Under the pieces are notes generated by a model. The model saw only the letters and a list, made by a program, of their open reading frames with translations. It made no database searches and was not told the origin of the DNA. Of a stretch of 64,000 bases of DNA, positions 53,379-64,000 are shown piece after piece. Source of the DNA: Piper betle (Eukaryota; Streptophyta; Magnoliopsida; Piperales; Piperaceae); NCBI GenBank assembly GCA_033002965.1, contig JAURVB010001933.1, positions 1 to 64,000 on the forward strand, written 5' to 3'. Made by a program: the position numbers and the translations under genes. Position 1 is the first letter of the stretch. Every line of letters begins with the position of its first letter.

Positions 53379-53816
53379 CTTATGATGATAATTTTGGGTA
53401 TATAGACATGGATAATGATACCAGGATATGAAAAATATATTATTGCGTAGACACCCAAGGGTCGAGAATGCGTTGATGCATTCGAATTAAATATTTATGT
53501 GGAAAAACATAGTGAAATGAATGAATTTGGATTTACATATTTATATGTATTGATTTGACAGGGTAGCTCTTAATTGCACTTTTAGGGGAGACTCTGTCCA
53601 TTTCATTTCAGGAATTTTTATCGATTTTTATTGTACTTATCTTTGGTATGAACTGGTTGTCACGTCATCCACAAAGTGACATGTTAGGGTTATGTGCATT
53701 CATTCATGAATAGCGATCAGTATCTTTCATCTCAAGACGCCGAGAGTACATCCATTCGGGACCTGTGACGGTCTGGTTTGGTTCGCGAGCTAGCCAGATT
53801 CGGGGTGTCACAGTTT

Positions 53817-53827
53817 TGTATCAGAAC
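53817..53827 (+). other. Primer binding site of the gypsy element
   Basis: TGTATCAGAAC, four bases after the LTR end at 53812, is a two-mismatch form of the initiator-Met tRNA site TGGTATCAGAGC. It identifies 47983-53812 as a 5' LTR on the plus strand. Confidence 0.75.
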
Positions 53828-54251
53828 AACTCTCGGTCGATTAAGTTGGAAGATATTCCCACACATGATGTGTGTGCAAAGTCTACTCCAAGTCCAGCTG
53901 GCAGGTATATATTTCGATCCTTATTTTTTATTTATAGATTTCTCACCAATGGGTAGTGTGGCAGTGTTTTTAGGATTGGATCCGTAACTAGAGGTAATTA
54001 TGGTAAGAACCTGAAGTACCCAGAGTAGGACTTCATCGCCTCTTTCTCCTAGACAAGCTAACTGTACTCATGCTCACGGCAAGATGGTGTCTAGCTGATC
54101 TCGAGCCACATCGTTATCAGGGAATTCCAGTGAGCCAGGCTCTGTAAGCTACCATAGCAGAAGCCGTCGTAGTGAAAGCTGCCGCAGTGTTAGACGCCGT
54201 CAGACTAAAACAGAGGCTGCCATTACGTGGTTGGTAGAGGTACAGATGTAG

Positions 54252-54628
54252 ATGCAACAAAGTCAAGAGGAAATTCGAAGAGAACTACAACAAATAGCTC
54301 TCACCGTAGCACAAATAGAAAAGAGAATAGCTATGGATGACGAGGCACGAGGGGAGCTTGTAGTTCGAGAGAATAGACACCCGACGTGTCAAAACTATAG
54401 ACGCGGTCATGGAGGAGTATACAGAGCGGGTACAAACGCATGCTAGTAGAATGTTTGACTGCTCAATGACAATAGCCAGCCCTTCCCGCACTGCCACAAC
54501 GATTAATGCTTCCAACTACCATGTTGCAAGAGCAAAGAGGCCACCAGAACGAATGGCAGGCACAGTGAGGCAGTGGTTTGCAATCACCAAGACAACAACA
54601 AAGGGGTCTGAATCAGAAAAGAATGATG
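54252..54628 (+). pseudogene. Probable gag remnant of the gypsy element
   Basis: The position (about 440 bases after the primer site) and the helical, charged translation (MQQSQEEIRRELQQIALTV and on) fit the N-terminal part of a chromovirus gag. Stops and frame changes follow by 54446. The remnant is cut at 54629 by the nested solo LTR and continues only briefly after it. The assignment rests on position more than on motifs. Confidence 0.45.
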
Positions 54629-54633
54629 GCTAT

Positions 54634-57251
54634 TGTAAAACCCACGATTCGAGTCAGGGTTTTATATTTAGAACCAGTCGGTTCGACTGTTATTTTCGAG
54701 TCGAGTCAGTTTCAGAACACGTATACTGAGCCGACGCCGATCTCGTGTATGAGCCATGAGGGTCATGTGTACCCAAGTATATGATGATAACGTCATGAAC
54801 ACAACAGAAAAGAATGAGTTATCAGAATATATGAGAGTATGTAGTTCATTTTTTTATTATGATATATAATGGATCGTAGAATTAGTTTTGGGCTGTTACC
54901 CGCGTTAGGACGCGTTACGGGCATTTTGGGTGGGTTGATAGTTCTAGAGCATATCATTATGATTTTTTTGGTGTTGTTTGATTTTACAGGATTTTTCTCG
55001 ATTTTTATGAATTTTTTTTTAGAGTTTAATACGACTTAGTTATTATACTTGACTCGAGCCGGAGACAAGTCAAGTCTTAATTATAAGATTGCCACCCAAC
55101 CATTTCTTCTCCACCCCCGACCTTTTCTCCCCCACGCCCAAACCATAGCTGCCGCGCCGCCCCTGTTCGCGCGCCACCGCCGACGCCGCCTAGCCGCCGA
55201 TCGACGCCGCCCAACCCGGCCACGGCGTCGCCCTGCCGCCCTGACCAGGCCCGGCCAAGAGCTGGCCACCACAACGCGAGGAATCGCCGTGGTGACCCAG
55301 CACTTGCGTCGCCGATCACGCCGCCGCCGACCGTCGCCACCACGATCAGGTGGTCGGCTCGACGTCCTTGACCCTCTAGCTACCTTCCCCGACCGGAGCA
55401 GAGGCCATCGCCGCCCTGGCCGGCCGGATCTAGCGACCATTGCCGCCGGCTCTGTTTTGCCATTTTTCGGCGAGCCGCCACCTCCATTGGCCACGCTGAT
55501 GTCATAGATGAGTCGGGCTCGCCGAGCCGGTTCCGAGGGTACCCAACACGACCACTTTCCGGCCAATAAATGCCGCCGGCGATTGTCGCCAGAAAACCAC
55601 CGGAAGCCGCCGGAAAACCGCCAATAGCTGCCGGAAAACCGGAATTTCTGGAATTCACCGGATCTTCCGCAGGGCTCACCCAGTCGAGCCCGATCGAGCT
55701 TCGGACGCCGATGAGCGCCGAATTTGAGTTCCGAGACACGCGACGGAACCCTAACCGTCGCCGATTGTCGACAACGTGAGGTATAATTACCTCCGATTGA
55801 TTTATTTAAAATTGATGATAATTGTTAGCATAGCATGCTAGGGTTGATTAATTATCATGATTAATGTCTTGACCATGAATAAAGTAAAGATGTGCATGAT
55901 GAGATTATTAGTTAATGAAGTAAGTGATCTAATGAGATGAATTGTGTATGAGCATGTTAATCTAGTACGATGCAACTTAGAAGAACAGAATAAAATATGG
56001 TATGAATAGTTTGAGTTAGGATTATTTACTCTTATAATTATCTGATTGTTATTTTGATGGATGATCTTGTGGTTGCATTGTGTGTGATTCATTGATTTTG
56101 ATGCATCATGTAGTTAGTGGGCGTTAGTATTTAGTTTTGATGCGTAGGTACAGAGTAGGAGCTCGCCGCCTAGGCGCGATGACACGCTTGGAGCTTCTAC
56201 CAGGTCCGTTTAGGACTCGTCTGTTTTACTCTTTTCTATTGTATGTTTGTTTTAATGCCTACAGGACGAGTTAAGTGGTGCTTTATCGGATCCCACTTAA
56301 CTCGGGCCATTTAACCGAATAGTTTTCCGGATTAATAACCCCTCGAGGATGAGATCCCTCGAGGATGATTTCGAAAACAAGATCCACCACAAGTTGCCTT
56401 CGGGCCTATTATATAAATCCCTACCCAGCCCTATATATATGTAGTTTTCGCGTTTTCAGTGAGACGAGAGATGGAGAAATCGACTGCACGTACCATGCAG
56501 AGGATGCCGTGACAGTCAAAGCGGGCTCTGGATTAGTGCCAGCGGACTGTTCCATTCCCGAGGGATCCTGACAACTCCGCGTTTGAGTTCCTCACACCCG
56601 GAGAACGTGGAGGTTTACGGGTACTGTTTAGTACAGCGCATGTCCGGACTTGTGGTTCAAAGGGTACTAAAGGCGACTGCCTGAGAGTACTCGGCCTTCG
56701 TGCTCAAGGCCAGGAGAAATATGGAGGTAAGGAGAGGGCTTAGGATAAAGTTTCACGAGAAGTACTGAAAAAGAAGTGTCGAGAGCGGCATAGTACCAGC
56801 AGCAGATCAGTAAGTTCGGGATGCTACCGGGTCTGCAGCCCAGTGGCTCCTCAGTAGTGCCCTTCAGAGTGTTCACGTGGAGTATATGATGTTTTCTTTC
56901 ATATGAGAGTTTGCTCTCATAGCCAGCTTGTTATAGTTATTTTATTTTCCGGACCAGTAACACTTGTTACTGACGTGTTTTTATACTATATGTAGGTAAT
57001 AATCACGAGTTGGAGGAGCCAGCTTGGACGGAGGAGCAATGAGGTCTTGTACACACACACATGTTAGATTTCTGAATGTTTAATATTGTATTGTTATGTT
57101 ATTATATTGTGAATGACATTTTCAAATGCATGAGACATGATAGAATGTGAACATGATCAGAGATGCGCAGCGGAAGCGTGGTGGGTTGAAACCCCAGCTT
57201 CAGAATGAATTCATAATATGTTAGATTTTGTGTGAATGAAATCATGGATGC

Positions 57252-57293
<42 letters not shown>

Positions 57294-57573
57294 TTGACAG
57301 GGTGGGCCCATAATTGCACTTTTAGGGGAGACCCTGACGGTTTTATTTCAGGATTTTTACCGTAATTGTAATGATGTGAAAATTGGTTGCATGTCATCCA
57401 TGTAGTATCCTGTTAGGGTTTTATGCATTCATACATACATATAGCAAGTTGGATTTTCATCTTAAGACGCCGAGATTGGATCCGCACGAGTTAGGTTCGG
57501 GTTAGCCGACCTAACCGGGGCCTGTAACATGCCGGTTTGGTTCACGAGTGTGAACCGGATTTGGGGTGTTACA
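54634..57573 (+). mobile_element. Solo LTR of the same gypsy family (copy 3), nested
   Basis: A 2,940-bp insertion beginning TGTAAAACCCACGATTCGAG and ending TTGGGGTGTTACA, flanked by GCTAT at 54629-54633 and 57574-57578 (5-bp target duplication). It is in the same direction as the host element, inside what remains of its gag region. A TA repeat lies at about 57258-57291. The GC-rich frames at 55049-55779 are on both strands and are not genes. Confidence 0.92.
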
Positions 57574-57986
57574 GCTATCATGATAAGACAAGAAAGGTCG
57601 GCCTTGGATCAGAGAGGAATGTAAATAACACCACCAACATGACTATCCACCTCGGTACCACTATGGGCAATGGGGATGGACGCAGCCACAATTGCTGAAG
57701 CATTGGAGGATACAACAAACGTGACAGGTACACACGCATCAAACTTTAGATTTAAGATTTAGTAGATAGGAGATGAGAGTGAAGCCTTCTTAATCTAAAA
57801 TTTCGAAGATGAAATTTTTATAAGGAGGGAAGGTTATAAAACCCGCGACCAAAGTCGGGGTTTTATAGTCAGATGTGGTCGTTTCGACCGTTATATTTTT
57901 TAGTCGAGTAGTTTCAAAATACATGTACTGAGCTGACGCCGATCGCGTATATGAGCTATGAGGTTCATGTGTACTCAAGTTTATGA
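57574..57986 (+). mobile_element. Internal 3' end, polypurine tract and truncated 3' LTR
   Basis: After the nested LTR the host element continues with about 255 bases of non-coding internal DNA, including TTCGAAGATGAAATTTTTAT and the polypurine tract AAGGAGGGAAGG (about 57822-57833). The 3' LTR starts at 57834 as TTATAAAACCCGCGACC and follows the 5' LTR sequence for about 150 bases, to GTACTCAAGTTTATGAT near 57986. It then ends in a simple repeat. Confidence 0.82.
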
Positions 57987-58062
57987 TAATAACAACAATA
58001 ATAACAACAACAACAATCATAATAATCATCAACATCATAATCATCATTATCATAATTAATAC
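57987..58062. repeat. Degenerate AAC/AAT/ATC trinucleotide repeat
   Basis: A 75-base tract of AAC, AAT and ATC triplets beginning exactly where the 3' LTR sequence stops. It marks the truncation point of the gypsy element. Confidence 0.85.
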
Positions 58063-58559
58063 AACCAACTCCTTGATAAAGCTAAGATGGTGATCATGAA
58101 AACTCTGCACACAGTGAACAAATTGCTAGGGAACTTTAAGTAGGAGAACTCTCAACATATCAGCTTTGTGAGCTAGCAACTTGTATGATAATCCAAATAG
58201 TAGAGGTATCAAAGATTTTCTATATCCCTTAGTAAGGAGTCCAAATACAACCATAAGATTCAACAAAGTGAAAAAATATTATACAATCAGCACCAAAAAA
58301 TAAGTTACTGTTTTTATTATGCACCAAAAAGATCAAGTCATCATACTGCATCCAAAGAAGATTCCATCAACGCCCTATCAAAGCAATTTAAATCATGTAT
58401 GCCTTTTATTTGCATTTTAAATGACAAGGTTCATTACGAAGTTCAACAAATGTCATCACCATCCAACAGTTAACATCAAGCTTTCTCCTTGTTACGTTCT
58501 ATCTTAAAACCAAAAATGGTTTTTCGGACATCCACACAACATATTTGAAGGAAATATAC
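58063..58559. other. No gene recognised; spacer before AP-1 mu relic
   Basis: In the direction of the AP-1 mu relic (minus strand) this is where its last exon (VRYLKIIEKSGY-type C-terminus) should lie, but it was not found. The sequence is AT-rich with no other recognisable content. Confidence 0.45.
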
Positions 58560-59412
58560 CTGTATACCAGAGACTGTAAAATATGGAATTTCAAACTTGA
58601 CATGAATAGGAGCTTTCTTCTCAGGAGTTGCTTCTTCGGCTGTTATGCTAGGAAGCCTAAATTCTGCTCTCAACATATACTCCTACAACAGAAAATTAGA
58701 AAGTTAAATCCTTTGCACATAACTCAACACTTCGAAAACTCATCTAGATAAAAGAAATTACTAGAGTTGAGGCCATACCTTACCACCTGGAAAAGATTTA
58801 ATTTTCCATAACAGGGCATCATTTTCAGGAGCATAAGAAGCAGAACCCATGGAAGTTCTGATACTTGGATTAGTGGCATCAGCAGGTACAGGCAGCTCAA
58901 TCTGAACATTTGTAGCAGTGCTGCATGGGTGGAAGAAAAATTTAGAGCTTAACTATAAAAATAAACCAAATGAATCAGGTATAGGTTCGCTAGATTAACC
59001 AGATCTGGCAGAAAAGGTAGCGTTGTAATTATAATTTTGATCAAGCACGAAAAAACAAATTCAGTCAGCCTCTGATTCAATTAGGTTAAAACATGATAAG
59101 CTTTTCATCCAACATGAATCTTGAAGACAACACACTAGTTACAAAAACAGTGCAATTACATCGAGTAAATTGTTATCCTTGGAACTGATGGTTCTCCTTT
59201 CTAACTGAGTTAAACCGGTTTCCAAAACAACAAGGACTGGTGCACACAAGCCAACAAAAAGGATAATAGAGAAAGACCTCATGTCAACAAAAAGGATATT
59301 AGAGAAATACCTACCTTCGCTCTTTGAACTGAATTTGAGCCTTTACCGTTATCTCTATGCGACTCCTTGAGTGTCTTTCAACTTGAGCCTCCACCCAAAT
59401 AAGAGGCTTTAC
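58560..59412 (-). pseudogene. AP1M: AP-1 complex mu (medium adaptin) gene fragment
   Basis: AP-1 mu recognises tyrosine-based sorting signals on cargo at the trans-Golgi network. Three consecutive C-terminal (mu homology domain) exons remain with their introns: 59412-59315 (KPLIWVEAQVERHSRSRIEI, VKAQIQFKER), 58920-58794 (TATNVQIELPVPADATNPS, SMGSASYAPENDALLWKIKS) and 58682-58560 (EYMLRAEFRLPS, APIHVKFEIPYFTVSGIQ). The first about 300 residues and the last exon are missing. The junction between the last two exons appears to lack bases around GGKEYM, breaking the frame. Intron retention shows it came from a genomic copy. At its 5' side it abuts, within about 50 bases, the truncated DUF2921 gene on the same strand. 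Confidence 0.88.
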
Positions 59413-59449
59413 CAAAAAGCAGGATGTTATAAATCAAAATTTTCAGTAG

Positions 59450-61045
59450 ATTGAACATACCCACTTCTATCATGCAATCATACCCACTTTCAATATTTAC
59501 CGGTTCAAAAGAAGAATTTAATAAGCCATGAGCATCCCTGCAACCTACCAAGTACATCTTACCTAAAGAAGGATCATAAACTCCTTCCAAGAACAGCCTT
59601 GATATGGACTTATTTCTGTATTCTTAAATTTCAAGACTTAACTCAGCTGAAACATTAAGCAACCTTGATAAATCCGGCCTCAATCTACTAGAAAACTTGT
59701 TTCCAAATCCAGCAGGCACTTGCCATATTCGACCAACAAGTGGACCAACTGATAAAATCTCCAAGCATATAACAGGATTGTGGCACTTGATTTTGGGTGG
59801 TTGATCAACAATCAGACAAGCATACAAGTCGAGATCTTCTGCACGACGATGGATGCCGACCATCTCATTTTCATTTTACACGTTTGGATAGCTAAGTAAC
59901 AATTTCTGAATGATGACAAAGTAATCAAACACTTTGCTTCTCTTGTAGAACGCACGGGCAAGCTCAATTTTGGAGTACTTGTGAGAGTATGGTGCCCAAG
60001 ATTTTACTGGCATTTCAATTGACAAAGGAAAGTTCAAATCACTGGAGAGGTTAAGCTTAGAAATGCTCCCAGAGATGACACTTCTTTGCGTACTAGACAA
60101 TGATGCAGCCATGTACAAACAGATCCGACAATCACAGCTAACAGAATCTCTATCAGCTCCATCAAAACAGCCAACCATGCAAAGCTGCCCACTTGACGAG
60201 TTCCAAATTCCCTCAGCAGAAATAGCATTCAAATCTAGAGTTGTTCTATGTTGGAAAGCTACTTCTGATGGACAAAGTGCTCTAAAAACTGCTGAAACTT
60301 GCGCCACACTGCCATCGTAAAAAATATCTTCTTCACACCATACATTATTCATTTCTACTTTAGACTCAAGCAGTCCCCAATTTGTATCATTGAGTCTAGT
60401 CTGTACATCAAGGAAGGAACCAACTTATTGCACTGCTGGTAGTTGACATCACACTTCCAGTTTGGAACTACAAAAAATACTTTTCTTTCTGTCACCTCCC
60501 GAAGTAGTGTACAAAATTTGGAACCACTATAAGTCTCAATTTGGCAATTCATCCAAACATCTTGATAGGAATTGCAAGCTGTAGACACAAAACCACCAGA
60601 CTTGAATTGATAATCAGCATAATAGTCTAGTTGGGATGACAAACTAACTTTATCAAAATACCTAACATCAGATTTGACATTGAGGCTTCTCATCTCCCCA
60701 CGAACTGCTCTACTAGTTAAAGTGAAGTTTTCGGGATAACTGAGGAACAACAAGATTCAATCATTGTGAACAAGAGATTGATTCTGATCAGAAACAGAAC
60801 CATTCATCCCACCTTTGAGCTTGTTGATTCCAAATCGCCTAAGGGGCAAGCTTGAGTTTTCCAACATGCAAAGTAAACGCCTCCCTCCATGATCCTCCGT
60901 CTCAGCATAAACCCCTTCAAACAATATTCTAGCAAAAGATGTGCCAGGCTCTGATTGAAAAACTGGCTACCATTTTGGTTGATTAGAGAATAAATTCCTG
61001 GTGATTGCCAAGGTCAAGACAGCAGTGACATTAATTAACTTCATG
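59450..61045 (-). pseudogene. DUF2921-family gene, N-terminal half, decayed
   Basis: DUF2921 proteins are plant membrane proteins of unknown function, with a long extracytoplasmic N-terminal part built of related blocks and a multi-pass C-terminus. Reading down from about 61045, the blocks seen are: NVTAVLTLAITR; PVFQSEPGTSFARILFEGVY; GGRRLLCMLENSSLP; ILLFLSYPENFTLTSRAVRG and EMRSLNVKSDVRYFDK (60753-60355 frame); VFFVVPNWKCD; GSVAQVSAVFRALCPSE; EGIWNSSSGQLCMVGCFDG (60352-59876 frame); ICLEILSVGPLVGRIW (59863-59624); and EGVYDPSLGKMYLVGCRD (59590 on), ending after YDCMIEV near 59450. Stops (a TAG after NQPKW, a TGA before ILLFLSY) and several frameshifts break it. The transmembrane C-terminus is absent, replaced by the AP-1 mu fragment. 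A possible N-terminal continuation up to 61272 was not convincing. Confidence 0.85.
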
Positions 61046-63782
61046 TAATAACTACTACGACCAACACCTTTAACCGATTAGTTCCAAAACATTGCATCTT
61101 CATGCTCAGGCTGGGTATCAGACCACGGCATCCCATGTTTACCCCAACTGTTAGAGCACAAGAAATAAAAGAAGCACAGCACCTCCAAGACACATAGATA
61201 GAGGCCAATACAGGGTACGTAATGAAAGGGGAAGCCTTTCTTCCTCGGCCCACCTCCTCTGTTCACCTCCATTGTTGCTACTCAAGTGATGTCAACTGAT
61301 GCAAGCCCCAAGTCAACTAACTAATAGCCATTCAGTCGCTCCCAGCATTCCAACCAAATTACACAAGCAAAAATGAGAATACAACAAATATTTTCCTAAA
61401 CATGATCAATTAATATACAACAAATCATAACTACATATACATAATCTTAAAATTTAAATGAATTAATATAACAAACGTAATTACTTTAAATTAGTGAAGA
61501 CACTATAGAAGATATAAGTATAGCTAGTAGTTACTATTATTAAAATAGGAACATTATAAAAGTTACACATTTAAATACATAATTTATAAAATTGAAAGGA
61601 ATTAATATTAAAAAATAAGCTAAGTATTAAATTGACAACTTTAAATAGCAAAAGGCACTATAGAAAAGAGAAAATTACTATAAAAGTATAATTATTAAAT
61701 ACCCGTGGAAACGTAGAAAATAAAATAATACTTTATCATCAATAAGAAAAATGGCAATGCTGGTTACAGTATTTTTATTTTCTATAAATTTGCAATAGGT
61801 GAGCTTTGGCATTAAGACAGCCTTTATTGACAACTAATTGATAAAAAATTAACTATGCTAATTATGTATTGAAAGCCTTCTTCAAGTTGATCATAAAATA
61901 AAATTATTCCAATTTTAATGGCAAACCGGTTCTTTGTTTTTTCCCTTTTAATATTTTAGCCCCTTTAAATTTATTCTTCAAATTATTATGAGAAAAAAAA
62001 TTCCATTAAAATATTTGTTATTTTTATAAATAATAAAAAATTTAGCCATTTGAAATTTTAATGAATAATAGCTTCCTCACAATAATACAAATCCCAGCAA
62101 CCAATTAAAATTTTTAAATCAATTAATAAAACTCAAAATAAGTTAATCCTTAATAACCCAATATAACGTGAGAGATTATAAATAAAGAAAACTAAGCCAA
62201 CGATATCAATCTCCCAACAATATCTCCTTACATAGTGAAAAACTAAAATCTTATTAATAAAAGAATGCTAATTATCAAACCATCTAAAAGAATAAAAAGT
62301 TCCCCTCTTATCTAGAACACCAGGTGATGATTTTATAAAATAAGAAATAGAAAGTAAAAAATTATTCTTATTGTCTCTTTTCTTAGAATTTTCAATCAAT
62401 TCATCAAAGCTACCTATATAGGTAAAAGGTCACCTCATTGACAGTCGCTCTCCACATTTATAATACCAAGGATACTAATTATTGACAATCTTATACGTTT
62501 CATCATCTGAAATTGCCATCTGGTGACTTTTAATACGAGCAGATAACTCAATGATATGAGCAAAAGATGTCAAAAAATTTAACATTGGACACAGAAATTG
62601 ATAGAACACCATACTATACATGCAAACCGACGTCTGTATAACATAACTCGTCAATCATCAAGCTTAACTCTAATCAAATCATCAATCACGTCAAGTAATG
62701 CTTTCAAAGATGTAAACGTTTTGGTTTGATTGGAACCCAGAGAGATGTAGGCATGAAGCGATCACAAACAATGAGTTCATATCACAGTTAGTTGGGAAGG
62801 ATTATGACGACCCTTTCACTCAGAGCACATAAAAAAATCACCCACCCAACAAACCGACAGTGTTCATCATCTTTTTAATCAGAATAATATTGAATCTGGG
62901 TTGGATCAAGATTGAACAATGGTGGGTGAAATGTCCTCTTGCTGTTGCAGAAATCTTATATCTCATCCCTTCCAGTGCCACCGTTTGTTTGTTGCGCTTA
63001 TATACAATGCTAAAGATATTTAACTGTCTGCTTAGTACGTGTTGGGCGAAGATGCCAAGTCTTCAAGTTCTCGTCTTTGAAGCAGAAAAAGTAATGAATC
63101 AGCAACGTCTGTGAATTGAAATTTAATGGGAAGTCTTTTCGGTGCAGTTTCAGTGATGTGAATTTGGTGGCGGTAATGAAGATAAGATGCTTCAACAGCT
63201 TCAACCAGCTTAAAAGATATATATTGTTATTTGCTGGTCGGTTGCATGATTCCTTTTGGCTTCCTCTTCGGTTTATCGCCTTTCTAGGTCTATCTATATT
63301 TTTATACTGCCTACTTCTTATCATGTCTGGTTTATATATCCAGGCTATATTTGTTTAACAAAGTTGAATTAAGGTCAATTAGATTTAAAGATTATACTAA
63401 ATATTTTATTAAGTATAATTATATTTATTTTATTAAATACGAGTTAAAATATCAAAATTTTCAATATAAAGTATTTTAAATTTTGTGAAAATTTTATATT
63501 AAAAATCGAGTGCTGGATTAAATGGTATATAAAGTTTAAATTATACCAGATTTAAAGGTGGTACATTTTATACTAAGTATAATAGGATAATATGATTCGA
63601 TATTTAATTGTATTGACTTTTATATTTTTATACATGAACAGTGCATTATAAATTATATATCAATAAAGGTTACACAACTCATGCAACGGAGGATTTCAGA
63701 AGTTATATGCTGAAAAAGTTCCAGACAACTCTTGCAATTTTAAATGAGTAATTTTGTACATAATTTATGTACAATTAATATG
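61046..63782. other. AT-rich intergenic DNA, no gene seen
   Basis: The first 250 bases may hold the decayed start of the DUF2921 gene. The rest is strongly AT-rich. Frames at 62860-63358 on both strands have no recognisable motifs. No terminal repeats or RNA genes were identified. Confidence 0.45.
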
Positions 63783-63905
63783 TGTATATATATATATATA
63801 TATACCGGGGTTGGGAGAAGGGGGGCAGCCACAATGGGGTTAGGGGAGGGGGCGTCTGTGGCCGATTGGGTAGGGAAGGGGGGTAGCTAAAAATGGCCGT
63901 CGGCG
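63783..63905. repeat. (TA)11 microsatellite followed by G-rich block
   Basis: TA repeats (63783-63804) switch abruptly to a G-rich tract with many runs of three to six G up to about 63890. It has the layout of a G-quadruplex-prone block. The remaining 95 bases to the window end are not recognisable. Confidence 0.6.
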
Positions 63906-64000
63906 TCATTTCTCGAGAATTAGATCTGAGCCATCATTCTAATCAGACAGACATAGATCAAATTTTTTTTAAAAAAAATTAATAGAACTATGCCGTCTTT

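Larger units (their letters stand above)
47983..53812 (+). mobile_element. 5' LTR of the gypsy element, split by a nested LTR
   Basis: It begins TGTAAAAACCGCGACCC and ends GGGGTGTCACA, immediately followed by a primer binding site. Bases 50458-53383 are a foreign solo LTR plus one target duplication. Removing them leaves about 2,904 bp, matching the other copies (2,916-2,940 bp). Unlike the others it carries a 93-bp-unit minisatellite (49588-50064). Confidence 0.88.
47983..57986 (+). mobile_element. Tekay/Del-like Ty3/gypsy element with two nested LTRs
   Basis: A single degraded element: 5' LTR 47983-53812 (interrupted), primer binding site at 53817, internal region 53813-57833 (interrupted) and a truncated 3' LTR from 57834 to about 57986. 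Without the two insertions the LTR is about 2.9 kb and the internal region only about 1.1 kb, so most of gag and all of pol are deleted. Long LTRs with TGTAACACCCC-type ends, an initiator-Met primer site and a polypurine tract AAGGAGGGAAGG just before the 3' LTR are typical of Tekay/Del chromoviruses. The clade is inferred from these marks because no reverse transcriptase remains. Confidence 0.85.

Noticed and set aside
55049..55779. GC-rich frames up to 161 codons on both strands
   Set aside because: Inside the nested solo LTR, no motifs, and both strands are open because of base composition.
62860..63358. Frames of 80-104 codons on both strands
   Set aside because: No recognisable motif, AT-rich surroundings, mutually overlapping.

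Overview
This window is nuclear DNA of a flowering plant. It has spliced genes with GT-AG introns, Ty1/copia and Ty3/gypsy LTR retrotransposons, hAT and MULE relics, MITE-like elements, and gene families that are plant-specific or have plant-type members (EPF1 stomatal peptide, glutamate-receptor-like channel, FAR1/FHY3-like, DUF2921). Two genes have a very GC-rich first exon followed by AT-rich exons (RECQL5 at 16.1 kb, START-domain gene at 32.2 kb). That gradient is common in monocots, but the species cannot be fixed from this sequence.

Layout. 0.45-2.6 kb: decayed hAT-type BED/DUF659 transposase gene. 4.8-10.3 kb: two truncated copies of one Ty1/copia family in inverted orientation. 11.6-13.1 kb: saposin-B gene that looks dead. 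13.5-13.9 kb (minus): EPIDERMAL PATTERNING FACTOR 1 with a perfect eight-cysteine mature peptide but one frame break. 16.1-23.9 kb: a complete but dead RECQL5 helicase gene of about 21 exons, its motif VI exon split by a 1.1-kb insertion. 26.0-31.2 kb: FAR1/MULE-type pseudogene split by a 2.9-kb solo LTR. 32.2-34.5 kb: 5' part of a START/polyketide-cyclase-like gene with an in-frame stop. 36.9-41.7 kb: AT-rich intergenic DNA with MITE-like elements. 42.5-47.75 kb: six-exon glutamate-receptor-like gene (clade 3), intact except for one missing base. 47.98-57.99 kb: a Ty3/gypsy (Tekay/Del-like) element whose 5' LTR and internal region were each invaded by another solo LTR of the same family. 58.5-61.05 kb (minus): remains of a DUF2921 gene joined directly to remains of an AP-1 mu-adaptin gene. 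61.1-64 kb: AT-rich DNA with no gene seen.

Only EPF1 and the glutamate-receptor-like gene look potentially functional, and each is broken by a single base that could be real or an assembly error. The other conserved host genes (saposin-B, RECQL5, START, DUF2921, AP-1 mu) keep introns or genomic context, so they are not retrocopies. They look like gene relics on a segment being lost and colonised by transposons, for example the fractionated half of an old duplication; this is inference. I found no RNA gene, CRISPR array or organelle-derived insert.
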